In this document: positions 1 through 12,860 of the stretch, piece by piece
How positions within the stretch are numbered: the first letter of the stretch is position 1
Layout of the letters: each line of letters begins with the position of its first letter
Source: Chamaea fasciata
Lineage: Eukaryota; Chordata; Aves; Passeriformes; Sylviidae
Length of the DNA stretch: 64,000 nucleotides
Assembly (NCBI GenBank): GCA_029207755.1
Contig: JARCOQ010000004.1
Location: 35,449,560 to 35,513,559, forward strand
Direction: 5' to 3'
Translations under genes and position numbers: made by a program
The notes under the pieces: model-generated
The model's database searches: none
What the model saw: the letters and a program-made list of their open reading frames with translations, nothing else
What the model was told of the DNA's origin: nothing

Positions 1-1020
1 TGCTAAAAATGATGTTAGCCTCTTGTGATTTAAGTCATAACATTTTATTTTCAGTCCCACTGAGAGAAAAAGCATAGAGAAAGGGAAAAGATATATTTTC
101 CTGCAGATATCTGTGAATACATTTTTTAGAGATAATGCATTTTTAAATAGATAATGGTAATTTATTGAATCAAAACTATTGTTATAATGTGAATGTAAAT
201 AAATGTCTATTCATGATTAGAGATAATTTTTCTGTTGCTCTGTGAGAATATTTTTTATAAGATGGTTATTTTTGAATATAAATTCTTTGCATTTCAATAA
301 AGGGAATCACATCTACTTATTAATTAATCAAAGAATGGAATTTCATTTTGGGAAATTGGTACTTACTGTTAAGAATTCTCACCAAATCATTACCTTCAGT
401 AGAAATGAAACTTTCACTGCTGTTTCCATTTGAGCTCGAATTATTCCTTGCTGCTCTAAATGGTTCTTTTGGATATATTAATTTTTTTTAATCTTGGAAA
501 AATGCAGATATTAATAACTTCTTAATACAATATTAGATTAGGGAGTGTCTTGAGATCTATACCAAGGATAGGATCTGATGAAGATCTAACCCAGTCAGCA
601 TGAAGAGAACACAGGCATTTTATTTCAGCTAAATATCAATTTAGTATGTTACATCTGTTACATTAACCAATTTGGCTTCATCTGGAGGAGAATAATTTTT
701 TTTTATTCAAACCTCTTTGAATATGACAGGATTGCAGCACAAAATTTCAAGTTTGTCATTATACAGATGTCACTATTCTAAGGGCAATTAATAAAAAGGG
801 TAAGAGAGAAAGAAACCATTGCTTGAGCAGCCCCAGACCTTTGGGGTTTTATATGAACCGGCTGTCTCTGCCCTCAGGAATTGTACCTATAATGATAACT
901 GTTCAAACAGACAGCACAGCCTGTAAGCAGAGTATTTAATACTGAGTGGATAAAGGTGTAAAAGTATTTGACACAGAAAAGAGATTTTAAAAAGTTATAA
1001 AAGATCAATTCTTCTTTTTC
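1..1020. other. Unique AT-rich DNA, no gene seen
   Basis: I see no gene, RNA gene or recognisable repeat here. The only open frame is a 63-codon chance frame. Short A and T runs are the only low-complexity content. Confidence 0.5.
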
Positions 1021-1064
1021 CCCCTCCTGTACAATTCAACAATTGTTTGAATTAGGAGGAGGGG
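1021..1064. other. Imperfect hairpin
   Basis: The left arm (cccctcctgtacaattcaa) pairs with the right arm (tttgaattaggaggagggg) around a short caattg-type loop, with a small bulge. The stem is about 17-18 bp, too short for a typical microRNA precursor. It sits at the left edge of a stretch that looks conserved. Function unknown; it may be chance. Confidence 0.4.
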
Positions 1065-3083
1065 CATATTGATGTACTGCTTGACTGTAACACAAAGAAG
1101 TGTAGTTGGCAAAAAGCTGCAGTGGGTAATGAACAGTATTTTAGCTCGGCAGTTTAACCTCCGTGTCTGTCAGCAATGACCTTTTACCAACCCCAATGAG
1201 AGCCTGATTTCTCACTTTTGCTACTCACTGCTGGATGAGTGAATGTAGAATTTGACAGCTAGAGGTTTTACATGAAAAGGGAAGGTATTTAAAAAGCATG
1301 TTTTGTGATGATAGGCAACATTTATTCACTGTTCATTACACTGGGTGCGCAGGAGCATTTATGGATTGATTGGGTGTGAGCAGCTTGTCTTCTGGGGCAG
1401 TGAGGAGACATTATTGACCTGCATGGGAGTCGAGGTGGCCTCCAGATGACCCCCCTTTCACCTGGAATTGACCTTGAAAACAACCTAGGGTTCACCCTGC
1501 TTTGAATAAATAGAAAAGTGTCTTAACAGCATGTGGATTATTAGAATGGACATATTGCACATTTCTCCTTTTTCAATTTTTATAGAGGTGCATGCATAGG
1601 GGGTAGAGAGAGAGTGTTGTCTTTTAGATTTCCAGATACAGCAGCTGCACAACTTGATATTTGCACAAATTTATGACAAGAGGCAAGTAGACTTTCTCCG
1701 GCTTGATGCTAAATTTTACCATTCATCATTATTGATTAGAGCCTACACTCTATGACAGAGCCCAAACCTTACTATGACAATTGCTATCTCAGTTGTTATG
1801 GGCCATAATGGGCTACAGGGATGATTTAAAAGAGTAGAATAGCTATCTGTAATTACACATGAATAATCCATGAATTCTCTACCACAGTGCTTATAATCAG
1901 ACTCTTAACAGCCAAGGGATAGATATTTGTACTTGTTTCCCCTTTAGCAACTAGGCTAGAAGGCACTGCTACATGTAAACTCCACCACAACAGGCCAAAA
2001 CCAATTGTTTCTTCTTGCCAATCTTGACTTTTCTCCCTGTGCTTAAAATAAATCAGTCAAAGCAGAGGGTAATGGCACATTGCATCACTGCCGAGACTGC
2101 AGCCTGCTAATGAGCTTGGCTTGGCATGGAGAGCTGCCTGGAACTGCCCTCTCAGAAGCTGCTTCCTTTGGTTTTATTAGACACAAAGAGTTATTTTTTC
2201 AAGTTTCTAAACTCTGATAGTAGCTTGCTTCTGTGACAACCCTTTTCTGTATGGAAAGACAAATAAGGGAAACACATAAGTTTGAAAACACGTGTGTGTT
2301 TGATTTTACATTGTCTTATTTCACATTGAACATTTTCCGAACTGTTGCCCAACCTTTGCCTCTGTTTTGAAACATTAGGAGTGCTGATCACAAAAGTAAA
2401 TTTCCTGCAGGTCATATGCAAGTCTTTCAGGGAACTATGTTGGTGATAAAACCTTGGGCTGATGGCATCACATAAGTGGCATCACATAAGATAGCCAATT
2501 TTTCTAAAACAAGGCCTCTTTAATCTCAGATACATCATTCTGAGCTAATGGAACAAAATCTAGGTGACTAACACTCTGCAAAACCTACACTCACCACTTT
2601 TCCTTATGTTTACGATGGCTGTCCTGTGGCTGTCTTAGACTTCCATGTTGGTCCTAGGTAAGCAGACAACACTATTTGTGCTGACCAAAGAGCATTGTGT
2701 AATTTTATTTCCAACAATAACTTTCTGGGTACTCATGCCATTTTGGGCTCTGCAAAAAGTGTTTCCTTCCTCTTAAAGAGCTGAAGAGGGTTTTTCATTC
2801 TCTTGGAGAAACTATTTTTATTCCCTCCAAGTTTCAATTGGAGCTAAGGCATTGTTAGGACATGCTTTCAAATGGCTTTCTTGCAAAAATTAAGATGTAA
2901 CTTATCCCAAAAAAACCTATTGCAAAATGAAATAAGAGCCTGCACAATATTCTTCTGAGTCATGCAAGTTATTTTTCAAAATATTATTTCCTCCTAACTG
3001 CTGAGTATTTTTACATATCTCTGTACATCAAGTAAGTACAAAGCAAGGATGAGTTTTCTTTAACAGCTGAGTCTGTACAGAAT
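1065..3083. other. Non-coding unique DNA, conserved-looking
   Basis: No gene is visible. The parts at about 1070-1560 and 2040-2170 have balanced composition, lack simple repeats and hold homeodomain-like and octamer-like AT words between GC-richer blocks. That texture is often seen in vertebrate conserved non-coding elements. This is an impression from reading, not an alignment. Confidence 0.3.
2463..2490. repeat. Tandem duplication of a 14-mer
   Basis: The unit tggcatcacataag occurs twice in immediate succession without mismatch. This is a recent small slippage or duplication event. Confidence 0.9.
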
Positions 3084-3101
3084 ACACACACACACACACA
3101 C
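3084..3101. repeat. (AC)9 microsatellite
   Basis: Perfect dinucleotide repeat of nine AC units. It is short, but may vary in length between individuals. Confidence 0.97.
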
Positions 3102-6100
3102 GAAAGCAGTAACTTATAAGTGGTAGGACATAAGAAAGACATGTAGTAACAGTCAGCTTCCAGCTCATCGTTTTTCCTATGTCTCTTAAAAAGAAAAAGC
3201 AGTTTTGCCCAGAGGAAGAAATAAAAGGGAATCCTCGTTAAAGGGTACATTAACAAAATAAAAGAACAGCTTTTTTAGGGACATGTGCAGAAAGGGATGT
3301 TTGAGTAGCAAATGATAATTTACTTTTGAGGTATATTAAAAAGGTTTAATCTTACTGATCATGAGTTAAATTGGATGTTTTAATCAGTTAGAAAGTGCCA
3401 AAAATAATTATGCCAGAGTGCTTAGTCTGCAGAATGTGTACACAAAGCATATAAATCCTTTTCTTCCCCAGGGACTTCTCAGAATAACATACAACTAGAA
3501 GACAAAAACGATATCAAACTCATATAAATTAACATTGCAAATGATCTGAAAAAAATACAATAAATAATGTGATTCTATCACTTTGAATATGCTATACAGG
3601 GGAGAGTGTCCAAAACAAATATGTTCATTAATCTCTTATATTCTCACTAAACTTTTTCAGGAAACATTCCTGCCATTTACTTTTCACAGTTCAATTGAAG
3701 GTCATCTTATGAATAGCAAAAGTGGGTTAATATCTTACTACAGAAATCTATAATCTTTTCTGAAATAAATGTTCAAAACTGAATTAAGTTGACTTTTTCT
3801 TCCTCTTGGGAAGAAAAGTATTTGTCAGTATTTAATACCCGCTCTGAAATCTGGAACAATGCCCCCTAATGGATCCTTTTCTTTAGTTCTGTCGCTTCTC
3901 ACAGAAATGCATAGAGATTTCATTTATACAGGATCTTTTTTCAATCTAGTATGGTGCATAGCTACAGTGTGTGTGTTTTTGTATGCGTGTATATGTGTTC
4001 ATAATTACTGAAGATTGGATGCAAATTTAAATGAGATGGCAACTGTGTAGGTGAAATTATCTTTGATCTTTCCAGCCTTTGCAAAATAATTTTGGGCCTA
4101 AATTTTTCATATAACCTTTTTGCTTGCAAAGTATAAGAACACGCCCATCACATATGTTATGCATACGCTATATGAAGGCTTTTTTGGAAGCACCCAAGAT
4201 ATGACTTGTGAAATATGAAAAAATAGTTTTATGATTCAAGGGTTTAATTTTTTTAATTTTTAAAGATCCTATCTTCACCCTTTCAGTTAATTCCATTTTT
4301 TTTTTTAATACAAAAAATCTCACATGATAAGCCCATCAACTGGGACTAACAGGTTGATTTTAAAATTATTAAAAATTATTCCTTGCAGTTTCACATCCTC
4401 AAGACACAAAACTGGAAAGGAAAACTGATGTAAAAAAGAAGAGGCCATTATGCTGACATGGTGAGTTGGTAATTATAATATATTCTTGCCCTGCTTCTGA
4501 CATGGCTGAGTTTTTTCTCATGCTTTTATTTCCTTTTAGAGGTGATATATAGGCTTGATTTTCGCTACTCCCATTGTTTCTCAGAAGTTAGCTCTGCTGA
4601 AGACAACGGAATTAGGATTGCAAAGGAAATAAAGAGGATGCTGCTTTTATTCTCTTGCCATTTACATACCTCCACTATACCTGCATAAGTATTCCACATG
4701 AATGAAGCATTTAGTAATAGCTTTTGGCAAGACATGTGTTTCAGATACTTTAGTACCTAAAAATAAAGCTTGAACCCATACACAGCACAAACTGTGACCA
4801 TTGACAATGTATTAAATTAATGCCAGCTCATGGAAGACCATTCTCAAAACTCATTTGTTTCTTTCAGATGTAAAATTCAAAAATAATAATAATTCCAAAA
4901 TAACATTTATATATAATTATACACTATCTTTGACTGCCTTCCATGTTTTAGGCACTTTCTACTTGTGAACAGCAAAATTTCAAAAAATTTAAAGCAGGGT
5001 ATAAAAACTTGTACTATAAGCTGCACCCAGAGACCACCCTGAAGTTTCAGTTACCAAATAAATACTGACTTTTTAACTGAAATTTTAAAATGGGTGATTT
5101 CTATATTCCACACTTATTGAAGTACCCACATATAATTAGGTGAGCTAGAGACAGAATATTACCACTAAGCATGAATGTTCAAACTTTTATCAGTAAAGTA
5201 AAAATTCATTTGATAAAAATCTGCTCATGAAATTTTGTTCAGAAGTTCAGTACTTGCAGCAAAGAAGCATCATAGAAACACCTTAATTATCTGTTTGAGA
5301 AAGACTTTGAGAAAGACATCTGCTATGAATTACACACAAATTTTACTAGTAGGGTTCTACAGGATAGTTCAAGTAGTGTTGTAAGGGGCTTTGAAATTTC
5401 TATTTCTTTGAACTTTCAGATTCTAGAATAATCTGATGAGATTATTGTTGATGAGTTATTATTGTATATGAAAAATAAATTTCTTGCAATCTCCTACAGT
5501 CATGAAAATTCAACTTCTCTTCTAGAGAAAAATTTAATAATTTTAATATTTAAATTTAATAATATTGTCCATTTTTGTCCATTTAAAACTGTTCAATATT
5601 TTCTTTAATAAAGAAACTATAAAAATTAAAAGATTATTTTAGGTTGAATACTCATAAAATCCAAACAGTTATCTGAGATTATCCACTATTATCTCAGGGC
5701 AGCCAATTTTTAATTTCTGCCATTCTTAATTTCTCTAAGGGTAAAGTAGGGGAAAAAACAGAACAAAGCAAAACAAAAAACCACACCCAACCAAAACAAA
5801 ACCATAGTAAGCTACCCACAGTAAAATACATTTATGAAAAGAGTTAGCATTTTTTTTCCTGTTTATTTTACCCATACTATTGTTAACTGTAAGCTCAGTT
5901 TGCCTCCACAAGATCTCACCCACTCTGTAATATTTTAAGTTCATTTTTTTAAAGGCAGCTTTTCTTTTTTCCATTTTGAGCTGGAGTTTTTTGAATGGAG
6001 TGCTGAGATTTCTTTGCTGACATGTTTGGAGTCCAGAAAAATAGTCAAGAGACAAGAATTATTGTGGGGGGAAAAAAAGGTAGAAAATGCGCTTAAAATC

Positions 6101-7922
6101 AATAGACAAGTGAAAGGGGCAGAAACTCACCCCCAAAAAATTTCAAAGCAAAATGAGAAGGAACAAAGCCTTAAAATCTCTCTGATTCACCCACTTAGTT
6201 ACTTTAATTTTGTCTCTGTCACAACTTTCCTATTTGTATATAATCTTACATTTTCTTTTTCTCTCAGTGGATGTTCTCTGCTGTATGGTATTAAAATTAC
6301 ATACTGCTTATGCAGTAACATACAGGAGAGGAGGCGCAAACTCAGGGGAAAAAATAAAGTATTGAGAGGGTAAATTAAAAATTAGACCACACAAAATTAT
6401 ACAGCTGTAGTCCTGGGAAATGGTTTGAAATAGGGAAATAAAATAATTTTTAAAAAAATGGAAGCAAAGTGGATGATGGAAAGTGATAAGACGTACAGGA
6501 GCAAGAGAAATGAAAAAAAGACAATGTGAAGTGTAGAAATACAGGAAGTACAGGAAATATCTGAAAATAATATGGTCAAAGGTTGGAAATAAGTTAAAAC
6601 CACAGTAATTAAAGCTAAATTGTTTCCAAATATTTTTTTCATTTTTAATACTTGCTTCAAAGTGAAAAGGAGCCCAAAAACAGAAGTCTTGATTGAGATA
6701 CAGCTTGAAAGAAGATGAATGATTACAATTTCTGTATGGATGTCTGTCTGCAAGTTCCTAAGGCCATTTTTAGTTTAAATGTGTTAGAGGAGGGGAAATA
6801 ACACTTTCCCCAGTTTGGTCACAGGACTGTTTCTGTCTGAACTGATTACAAGCAGTTTGAGCCAAATCCTACTGAAAGAGGTGAGTGATCAGTTCATAAG
6901 ACCTCAAAGTTCAACTTCCACAATTGCAGTTACGCAAAGATATTTTTAAAAAGCAGGGCTGTGAATCTTGTGGATGTACATGTGAGAGGAGGAGGAAGAG
7001 TCAATAATAGTATATAAACATTTACAACTTCTTTATACAGCTGAGCATCAAAGAAACACATTTTAATAAACACCTTAATTATTTCAGTCTCTTATGTTTT
7101 GCCAATCCCACATCCCATGTCAGTTACTTGCACCCAAAGCAATATCTTGTTTCCAAGGACACAGAGTTATTTTTGTTCTTTGCTGGGAATATCTGCATTG
7201 GAGGGATTTCTGATAGAAGGTATGAGTTTCCTTCTTAGTAACATGTGAAGGTTTACAGACTTCATGACATGATTTCAGTGGGAAAAGCTAACTCCCAATA
7301 TTCCAGAGTATGTTCAAAAAGTTAATTTACTTGCTAATGTTTTTCTAATAATGTCACTGTTATCAAAGGTGGTTTTTTTTTAATAAAAAAAATATCTCTT
7401 CTTGTGTCACACCTCATTCTTTTGCTAGACACAGTAGTGGTCTCACAAGCCCAAGTGGTTGTAAGGGAAGAGATAGGATCACAAATAAAATTTGTCCTCA
7501 CTGCAAGTTAATAGAACCCTTTAAATTGTTGTGTGGTCATACATAGTATCGTGTCCTTGTATGGTGTGAGTAATTATACATATTACTGCATTAGAAGCAT
7601 AGATAAATATTGCCAAAGATTTTTTGCTATGTGGTTGTCTTCTCCAGAGTTGGAGGGAATCTGCTTTAAAAAGTGGCTGTAATCAAATACCTAAAATCCT
7701 TGTTTCAACTTAATGTCTTTATCTTTTATTCAATCCCATTAAACGGTGTTATTTCTTACATTTGTTAAAACAGAATTTCTCACCCCTAATGTAATAGTTT
7801 TTCTGTATAAAAGAGGAAATTTTAGTTGGTGGCCTTATTTACACATTGAGAACACACATCTGCATACATGAGATATTCTTATTCCACTCCTTTCTATCAT
7901 TTTTTGCATCCTTTTTTTTCCC
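3102..7922. other. Unique AT-rich DNA, no gene seen
   Basis: I see no gene or recognisable transposon. It includes an imperfect TG-rich run near 3967-4000, a poly-T near 4297, a very AT-rich patch at 5526-5640, and an A-rich, CA-interspersed patch near 5750-5800. Open frames near 6014-6373 (+) and 6397-6753 (-) are low-complexity and do not resemble any family I know. Confidence 0.5.
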
Positions 7923-7969
7923 AACAGTTTGTAAAGGTAAAATGAACTGTACTTGATTTACAAACTGTT
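7923..7969. other. Perfect 13-bp inverted repeat
   Basis: aacagtttgtaaa at 7923-7935 is the exact reverse complement of tttacaaactgtt at 7957-7969, with a 21-nt spacer. It could form a small stem-loop in RNA or a cruciform. There is no T-run making a terminator and no gene beside it. Confidence 0.8.
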
Positions 7970-8573
7970 CTCATTATTACATTTATGGTTGTATTATAAT
8001 TATGTCATTCATAACATTCCTATGAATTCCTAGTGTCATGGATGAGTAGCCTTTCCATAACTTTACAAAATCCTTGGATGAAAGCCCCCTTTAAAGCAAG
8101 ATTCCTTGTAAAGGGTGTATTTCTATCACGTTGCATTTGTGCTGAACTGATAAGCAGATGGTCTGCAACAGCTTGTGCTTTTCAACTTTTATAGTAAATC
8201 ATTTTATTTCTGTATATAATGGGTTGTAATATAAACTAGAAAACTAAATATAGAACTTTTCAGGAGCAGGGAGGTGTTAAGTAGAATGAAATATAATTTT
8301 AGTCAATCGCAAATAGAAATGTACTCTCTGTCCATAGCATTTTAAGTAAGTATTTCTTTCAGCAGTTCATACATACAAGTGGCGTACTCTTCAAAATCCA
8401 TTTCCCACCTTATTTTATTTGGTCCTCCTAATATTTATGCAATTCCTGGTGTTGGTCTAAAGATGGGAAAAATCAATTCAATTTGACAAGAATGCTGAGT
8501 TGATGAAAATCTAAGTTACCACAATGTTTCAGCCCACTCTTTTTTTTAGAAGATAAATAATGGGAAGAATATG
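7970..8573. other. Unique DNA, no gene seen
   Basis: AT-rich unique sequence up to the LTR insertion. Nothing recognisable. Confidence 0.5.
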
Positions 8574-8578
8574 CTTGG
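8574..8578. repeat. Target-site duplication, left copy
   Basis: cttgg just outside the LTR's left end, matched by tttgg just outside the right end (4 of 5 bases). A 5-bp duplication fits ERVL-type or ERV1-like integration. Confidence 0.65.
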
Positions 8579-9715
8579 TGTCCTGTTTAAAGGATGGGTG
8601 TCTGCCAAGGAAGGCAGGAAACCTCCCTTGAAATGGAAAATGTGACCCCTTCCCTTTTCAGGGCTTTCAGGCAAAGATATGGGAAAAAGAATAACACTTC
8701 TTTACTAGTGTGTATAATAAGGCAAACAAACAACAACAACTGCAGCAACAAAACCTACAAACCCAGTAACAGACTTCTCTCGGCCTCAGGCACTTTCCCC
8801 TCGGTGCAGTTCTGGTCACAGCCAGCAGGGGCGCTGGTGGCTCCTAGCCAGGCAGGTGCAGGGATTCCTCCACGGCTGCAGGGGGCGCTGTGGCGTGGGT
8901 TCAGCCATGTGTCTCACATGGTAATGGCGGATACACCAGCAGAAAAGAGAGAAAAGGGGTTTTCTTTACCAGTTCATGGCAGACCAGTGGTCACAGCACT
9001 GCTCCAGATGGCAAAATGGGCTGTAGCAGGACATTTAGAGCGGCAGGCCAGAGCAACAAAGGTGAACACACTCCAAAATGGCAAACAAAGTGTAGCAAAA
9101 ACTCCAAAGCCCAAGTAGGAGCCACAGGGCTCAGGTAGACATAGGGTGTCAGATTAAAGTGTACCAAAAAACCCGAAGCATCAGAAAACAGCAGGGCTGG
9201 GCAGTGGCAGCTGAGTTCCTCCAAACAGCTGGGAAAGGCTCCCTCTGGAAACAGGAGGGGATTGGGTCCTAGGTTTACTCCTGAGGCATCCACGTAGGTG
9301 GTGAGGCTCTTTTCGTATGAGGTTGGATGTTGACAAGCTCCCAGTTAAACAGCTGCTCTTATGAGCAAAGCCTCACCCACAGCAGGAGAAGCAGTTAAGG
9401 ACGGAACTCCTCAGTGGCAGTGAATTCTCCCCACAGCGACAGCAGCACCATCTCACCTGTACAGAGAGCAAGAGAGAGCGAGGAGCTGAGCCTGTCTCTT
9501 CACCCCCCAGCCGAAATATTGCTTTATCTCTGCCCTTCCAGAGAGAAAACCCTCCAGCTAAGAGATGATAGCAAACTGCTCACTTCCCCCTCCTCCTTGG
9601 CTCCATCTTTTGTCTCTCTTAAGTACCATCAATCCCATCTCTTAGGCAACAAATAGGAGAAAATTCCCTGAGAAAAAAAAAAAAAAAAAGAAAAAAAAAA
9701 TCCTAACCTCCAACA
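8579..9715 (-). mobile_element. Solo LTR of an endogenous retrovirus
   Basis: About 1.14 kb bounded on the minus strand by TGTTGG and CAGGACA, the TG...CA ends expected of an LTR, with a near-matching 5-bp duplication outside. It is much more GC-rich than its flanks, and its sharp edges coincide with the compositional change. Read on the minus strand it resembles, from memory, long ERVL-like LTRs common in songbirds. No gag, pol or env sequence lies beside it, so it is a solo LTR left by recombination. An AGTAAA variant polyadenylation signal occurs near its minus-strand 3' end. A 174-codon frame (8594-9118, +) and a 100-codon frame (8991-9293, -) fall inside and are by-products of the GC-rich composition, not genes. 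The exact subfamily is not determined. Confidence 0.85.
9672..9700. repeat. Interrupted poly-A tract inside the LTR
   Basis: A long A run broken by one G, lying just inside the start of the LTR as read on the minus strand (poly-T there). It probably expanded after insertion and is likely length-variable. Confidence 0.9.
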
Positions 9716-9720
9716 TTTGG
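9716..9720. repeat. Target-site duplication, right copy
   Basis: tttgg directly after the LTR end; partner of cttgg at the left edge, with one mismatch. Confidence 0.65.
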
Positions 9721-11539
9721 TAAGAGGTGAAGGATCTAACAGCAAAGGATTCCTTCAGAACATCATCATTTTATCATAAATTGGATCATAAATTCAACCT
9801 CCTAGATGAAGATAATCACATATGGGCTCAGAGTTCAGCTTTTTTTTTTTTCTTGGTGATCAAGGTGAGATGATCAACCAGTGGTTCTTTATCAAATGGT
9901 GAAGCAACAGTAGAAACTGGCACAGTAAATCATTTCTTTCAGCTTTGCTGAACAAGGAAGAAGCATGCAAATAGACAGGAATTTACAAGTTAATTAACTT
10001 TGTAAAATTACAGATTTATTATATGAATAGACTATGGGCTGTTCAAAGTGAGTTTAAAATTAAACTTTATTTACTTATTTTTACATGATAATTTACAGAT
10101 GTGTAAGAAATAAAGATATGTCTGGTAGGTTTGCACTGGAAGCAATGGTCACCTGGGAAATGCCATTACATCTCCTAAAAGCCGAAAGGTAAATAGACAA
10201 GTTAGGGAGAGTGTTTCTTCTTGATGTTCAAACTAAGTTCCTATATTGTAGTAACAGTTGCAGACTTTATTGATGTTTTGACCAACAGCATTGTCTCCTT
10301 GTCACATGGGATAGGAGAAGTCTCTGGCATCGCTAGAAAAAAAAAGAAGTGTGTTTTTGCAAAGCTGTCTGTGAAGAATCTTGGTTTCTAGGTTTTCAGT
10401 GAGGGAGAATTAGAACAAATGGAAAATTAACAGCCTCCCTGAAGGCCCCCTTTCTAAAGCTTGAGCTCACTTATAAAGTGTTGACAGTTTCCTATATAAA
10501 AAACATCAGAAGTGCCAGATTTCTGAAGTGCCGGGAAATTGCAAGATTAGGTGATATGCCTAAGGAAACTGAAGGAAACAAAACAAAGTAATCACTGCAG
10601 GGTTTCTTAAAAAAAAATTTTTTTTAGTTGGTCTTCAACACAGATGCAGATAATATGTAGTTTATCCAATTGATTTCTTCATTTCCAGTCATTTTTTTGT
10701 TGTTTGACTGCTTTTAAGTGATGTAGAAATTGATGTGAATTGGACAGAAGGTGTATGTTTTGGGAAAGATTACTTAGGATTTAAATTTTTATTTTAAAAT
10801 AATTTCATAGGTGTCTTGTGCTGTTTTACAAGTAACAGCAACCAAGAATAAAAATGGGATTTAAACAGTGCTAGTAATTAGTACTTTGTAAGTGATAATA
10901 GATGTTAAACGTGGCTTTCTAAGACTGATATCAAAACAATTTTGAGCAAATCATCTTCTAGAGTCTATTACAGAAATGTTAGCAAACCATGGTATATATT
11001 TGAAAGGCAGTTTCATTCAGATGGTGAATACAGTTGGATTGATTTTTTTTTCATTATATCTCTTACAATCTTCTCCTGGAAATTCCCATGAACACCTTAG
11101 CCCCAGCCCCTCAATGCATTTTCTATTTTCAATTCAAACACAAGGTGTATGGTGTTTGTCAAAGGTAAGACATGAAGTGTTGGACTAACAGGTAAAAGAT
11201 GCTGCTGTAGTGGAATAAGGGGCAAATTTTATCTCCACATTGAAAATATGCCTCTTAAAGGTGAAATCTTCTAACAAAACTTTAACAAGTCAATGCAATG
11301 CAGAGCCTTAATTAAGAATTGAAATGATTTGTAACAACTTCGTAGCTGGTCTCCTGAGAAAAGACTACATAACTTTGGGAAGCTGTAGGAGATAGTACTG
11401 GTCATAGGAAGAAAAGTATGTTAGGTTTAAAGCAAGCATGGAGCAAGTGCTATTTCCAAGTAATTTCCAAAAATAAAGCTGTTGTGTTTGGTACCTCTGC
11501 ATAATAATTACTGAAGACATCATCACAGCCCTGTGCTGT
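9721..11539. other. Unique AT-rich DNA, no gene seen
   Basis: No gene or recognised repeat. Contains a poly-T run near 9839 and an A9/T9 palindromic run near 10611-10626. Confidence 0.5.
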
Positions 11540-12740
11540 GAAGTCATTCTACAGAAGGGCTGCAGAAAACCTAAAGTTGCAGCCAGCACTGACTCCTGCT
11601 AGGCAACCAACCTGCAGAGATTGGCCTGTCCTTTCCCGAACTTGTTCCACTCATGGAAGTTTTGGGAAGTGCACACCAACCCTTGGCACAGGAAGTGGCT
11701 TGGTCTTGCACAGATCTGCAAGTAAATGGAGCACTGGAGTTGGAGCGAGGTTGTATTCTCTTTTTCCCATCACTGAGTCATTCTGTGTATGGGAAGGATT
11801 TGGTTTCTCTTCAGAGGTTTCTCACCTTTCTTCATCTTTCCCAGCAGTTTTCATTCCTTAGAGTTTTGTTGATTTGGGACTGGGTTTTTTGGCTGTTTTG
11901 GTTAGCTGGTTCACAGGTTGGTTGGTTGGAGTTTTTTTCTGTCACAATCAGGCTGATTTGGCTTGTCTTACTGATTTCAAAATAGATCTCAAGGATGGTT
12001 TCCAACACATCCTGAACATACATCTGTGCATGCTTTGAAGCAATTTCCTTGACCAAGATCTGATCAGATATCTGATTGTCTCTGCTTCTACCTGCTCACC
12101 AGCTTTGGAGAGGGGAGGGCAACCTTGCTACCCTGCCATGATACATGTTCTGCATCAGTTTGTGAAGTGTTGACATCCTAATGAAACAACTACTGCTGGA
12201 GTTAAACAGACTAGTTTTCACTGAAGTCTTGTTTGTTCTACCCACAAGCAATGGGCTAGATGACACTTTCCACAACATCTTGCTGTTCTCAACTGTTGTG
12301 AAATGCAATAATCCTTATTATCTTGAATATCCTTCCGGTTTTGCTGTGCTACTCTCTTTGACACAGAGTACTCTGAGACATCTCTCATAGACAGAAAATT
12401 TGAACCACCTCTTGTATAAACAGATTTCCAGGGCTTTGAATTTCATTTTGCAACTTATCAGAAATCTTTTTGTTCACAAAGATAATTTTGAGAGAGTTGG
12501 TATATTCTGCCAAAAAGTTTCCTGTGTGCACTTGTATTGCACTTCAGGGGTCAGAACTTGCAGCACAACCACTGTTTTGAAATCACATTGGCAATACGTG
12601 TCTTTACATAAGGCATTGAAAGGATGCTTTTGGTTCTTTGCTTTGAATGATTTGATAGCAAGGTATCTTTCAAGAATGTGATACTTTTGCATAGAAGCAA
12701 TGTGCAAAATCCCCCACAATGCCTGAAGTATCAAAACAGG
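11540..12740 (-). pseudogene. Possible decayed coding sequence, unidentified
   Basis: This stretch is richer in G+C than its surroundings and reads on the minus strand as several protein-like pieces in different frames. In minus-strand order they are SFKAKNQKHPFNALCKDTYC (within 12474-12734), IFVNKKISDKLQNEIQSPGN (about 12430-12490), KEIASKHAQMYVQDVLETIL (about 11990-12050) and DSVMGKREYNLAPTPVLHLL (about 11700-11800). The pieces are rich in charged and helix-forming residues, are separated by stops and frame changes, and have no intact start or end. The plus strand is also unusually open in one frame at 12166-12681 with a single stop. This would fit an old processed or unitary pseudogene of a helical protein, but I do not recognise the family. 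The weak alternative is chance open frames in a GC-richer patch. Confidence 0.25.
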
Positions 12741-12860
12741 CCAAAGCTATCTCTTTTCTCTTTGCCTCTGGCTAGGCCTTAAGTATGTTACTTTTGACTA
12801 CTAGTTCTACATCTTTATAGGTTTCTTATATCAGTTTCTGAATTTGCTACAGAAATGGCC

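Noticed and set aside
8594..9118. 174-codon open frame on the plus strand, the longest in the window
   Set aside because: It lies inside a minus-strand LTR with clear ends and arises from GC-rich composition. No protein family is recognisable.
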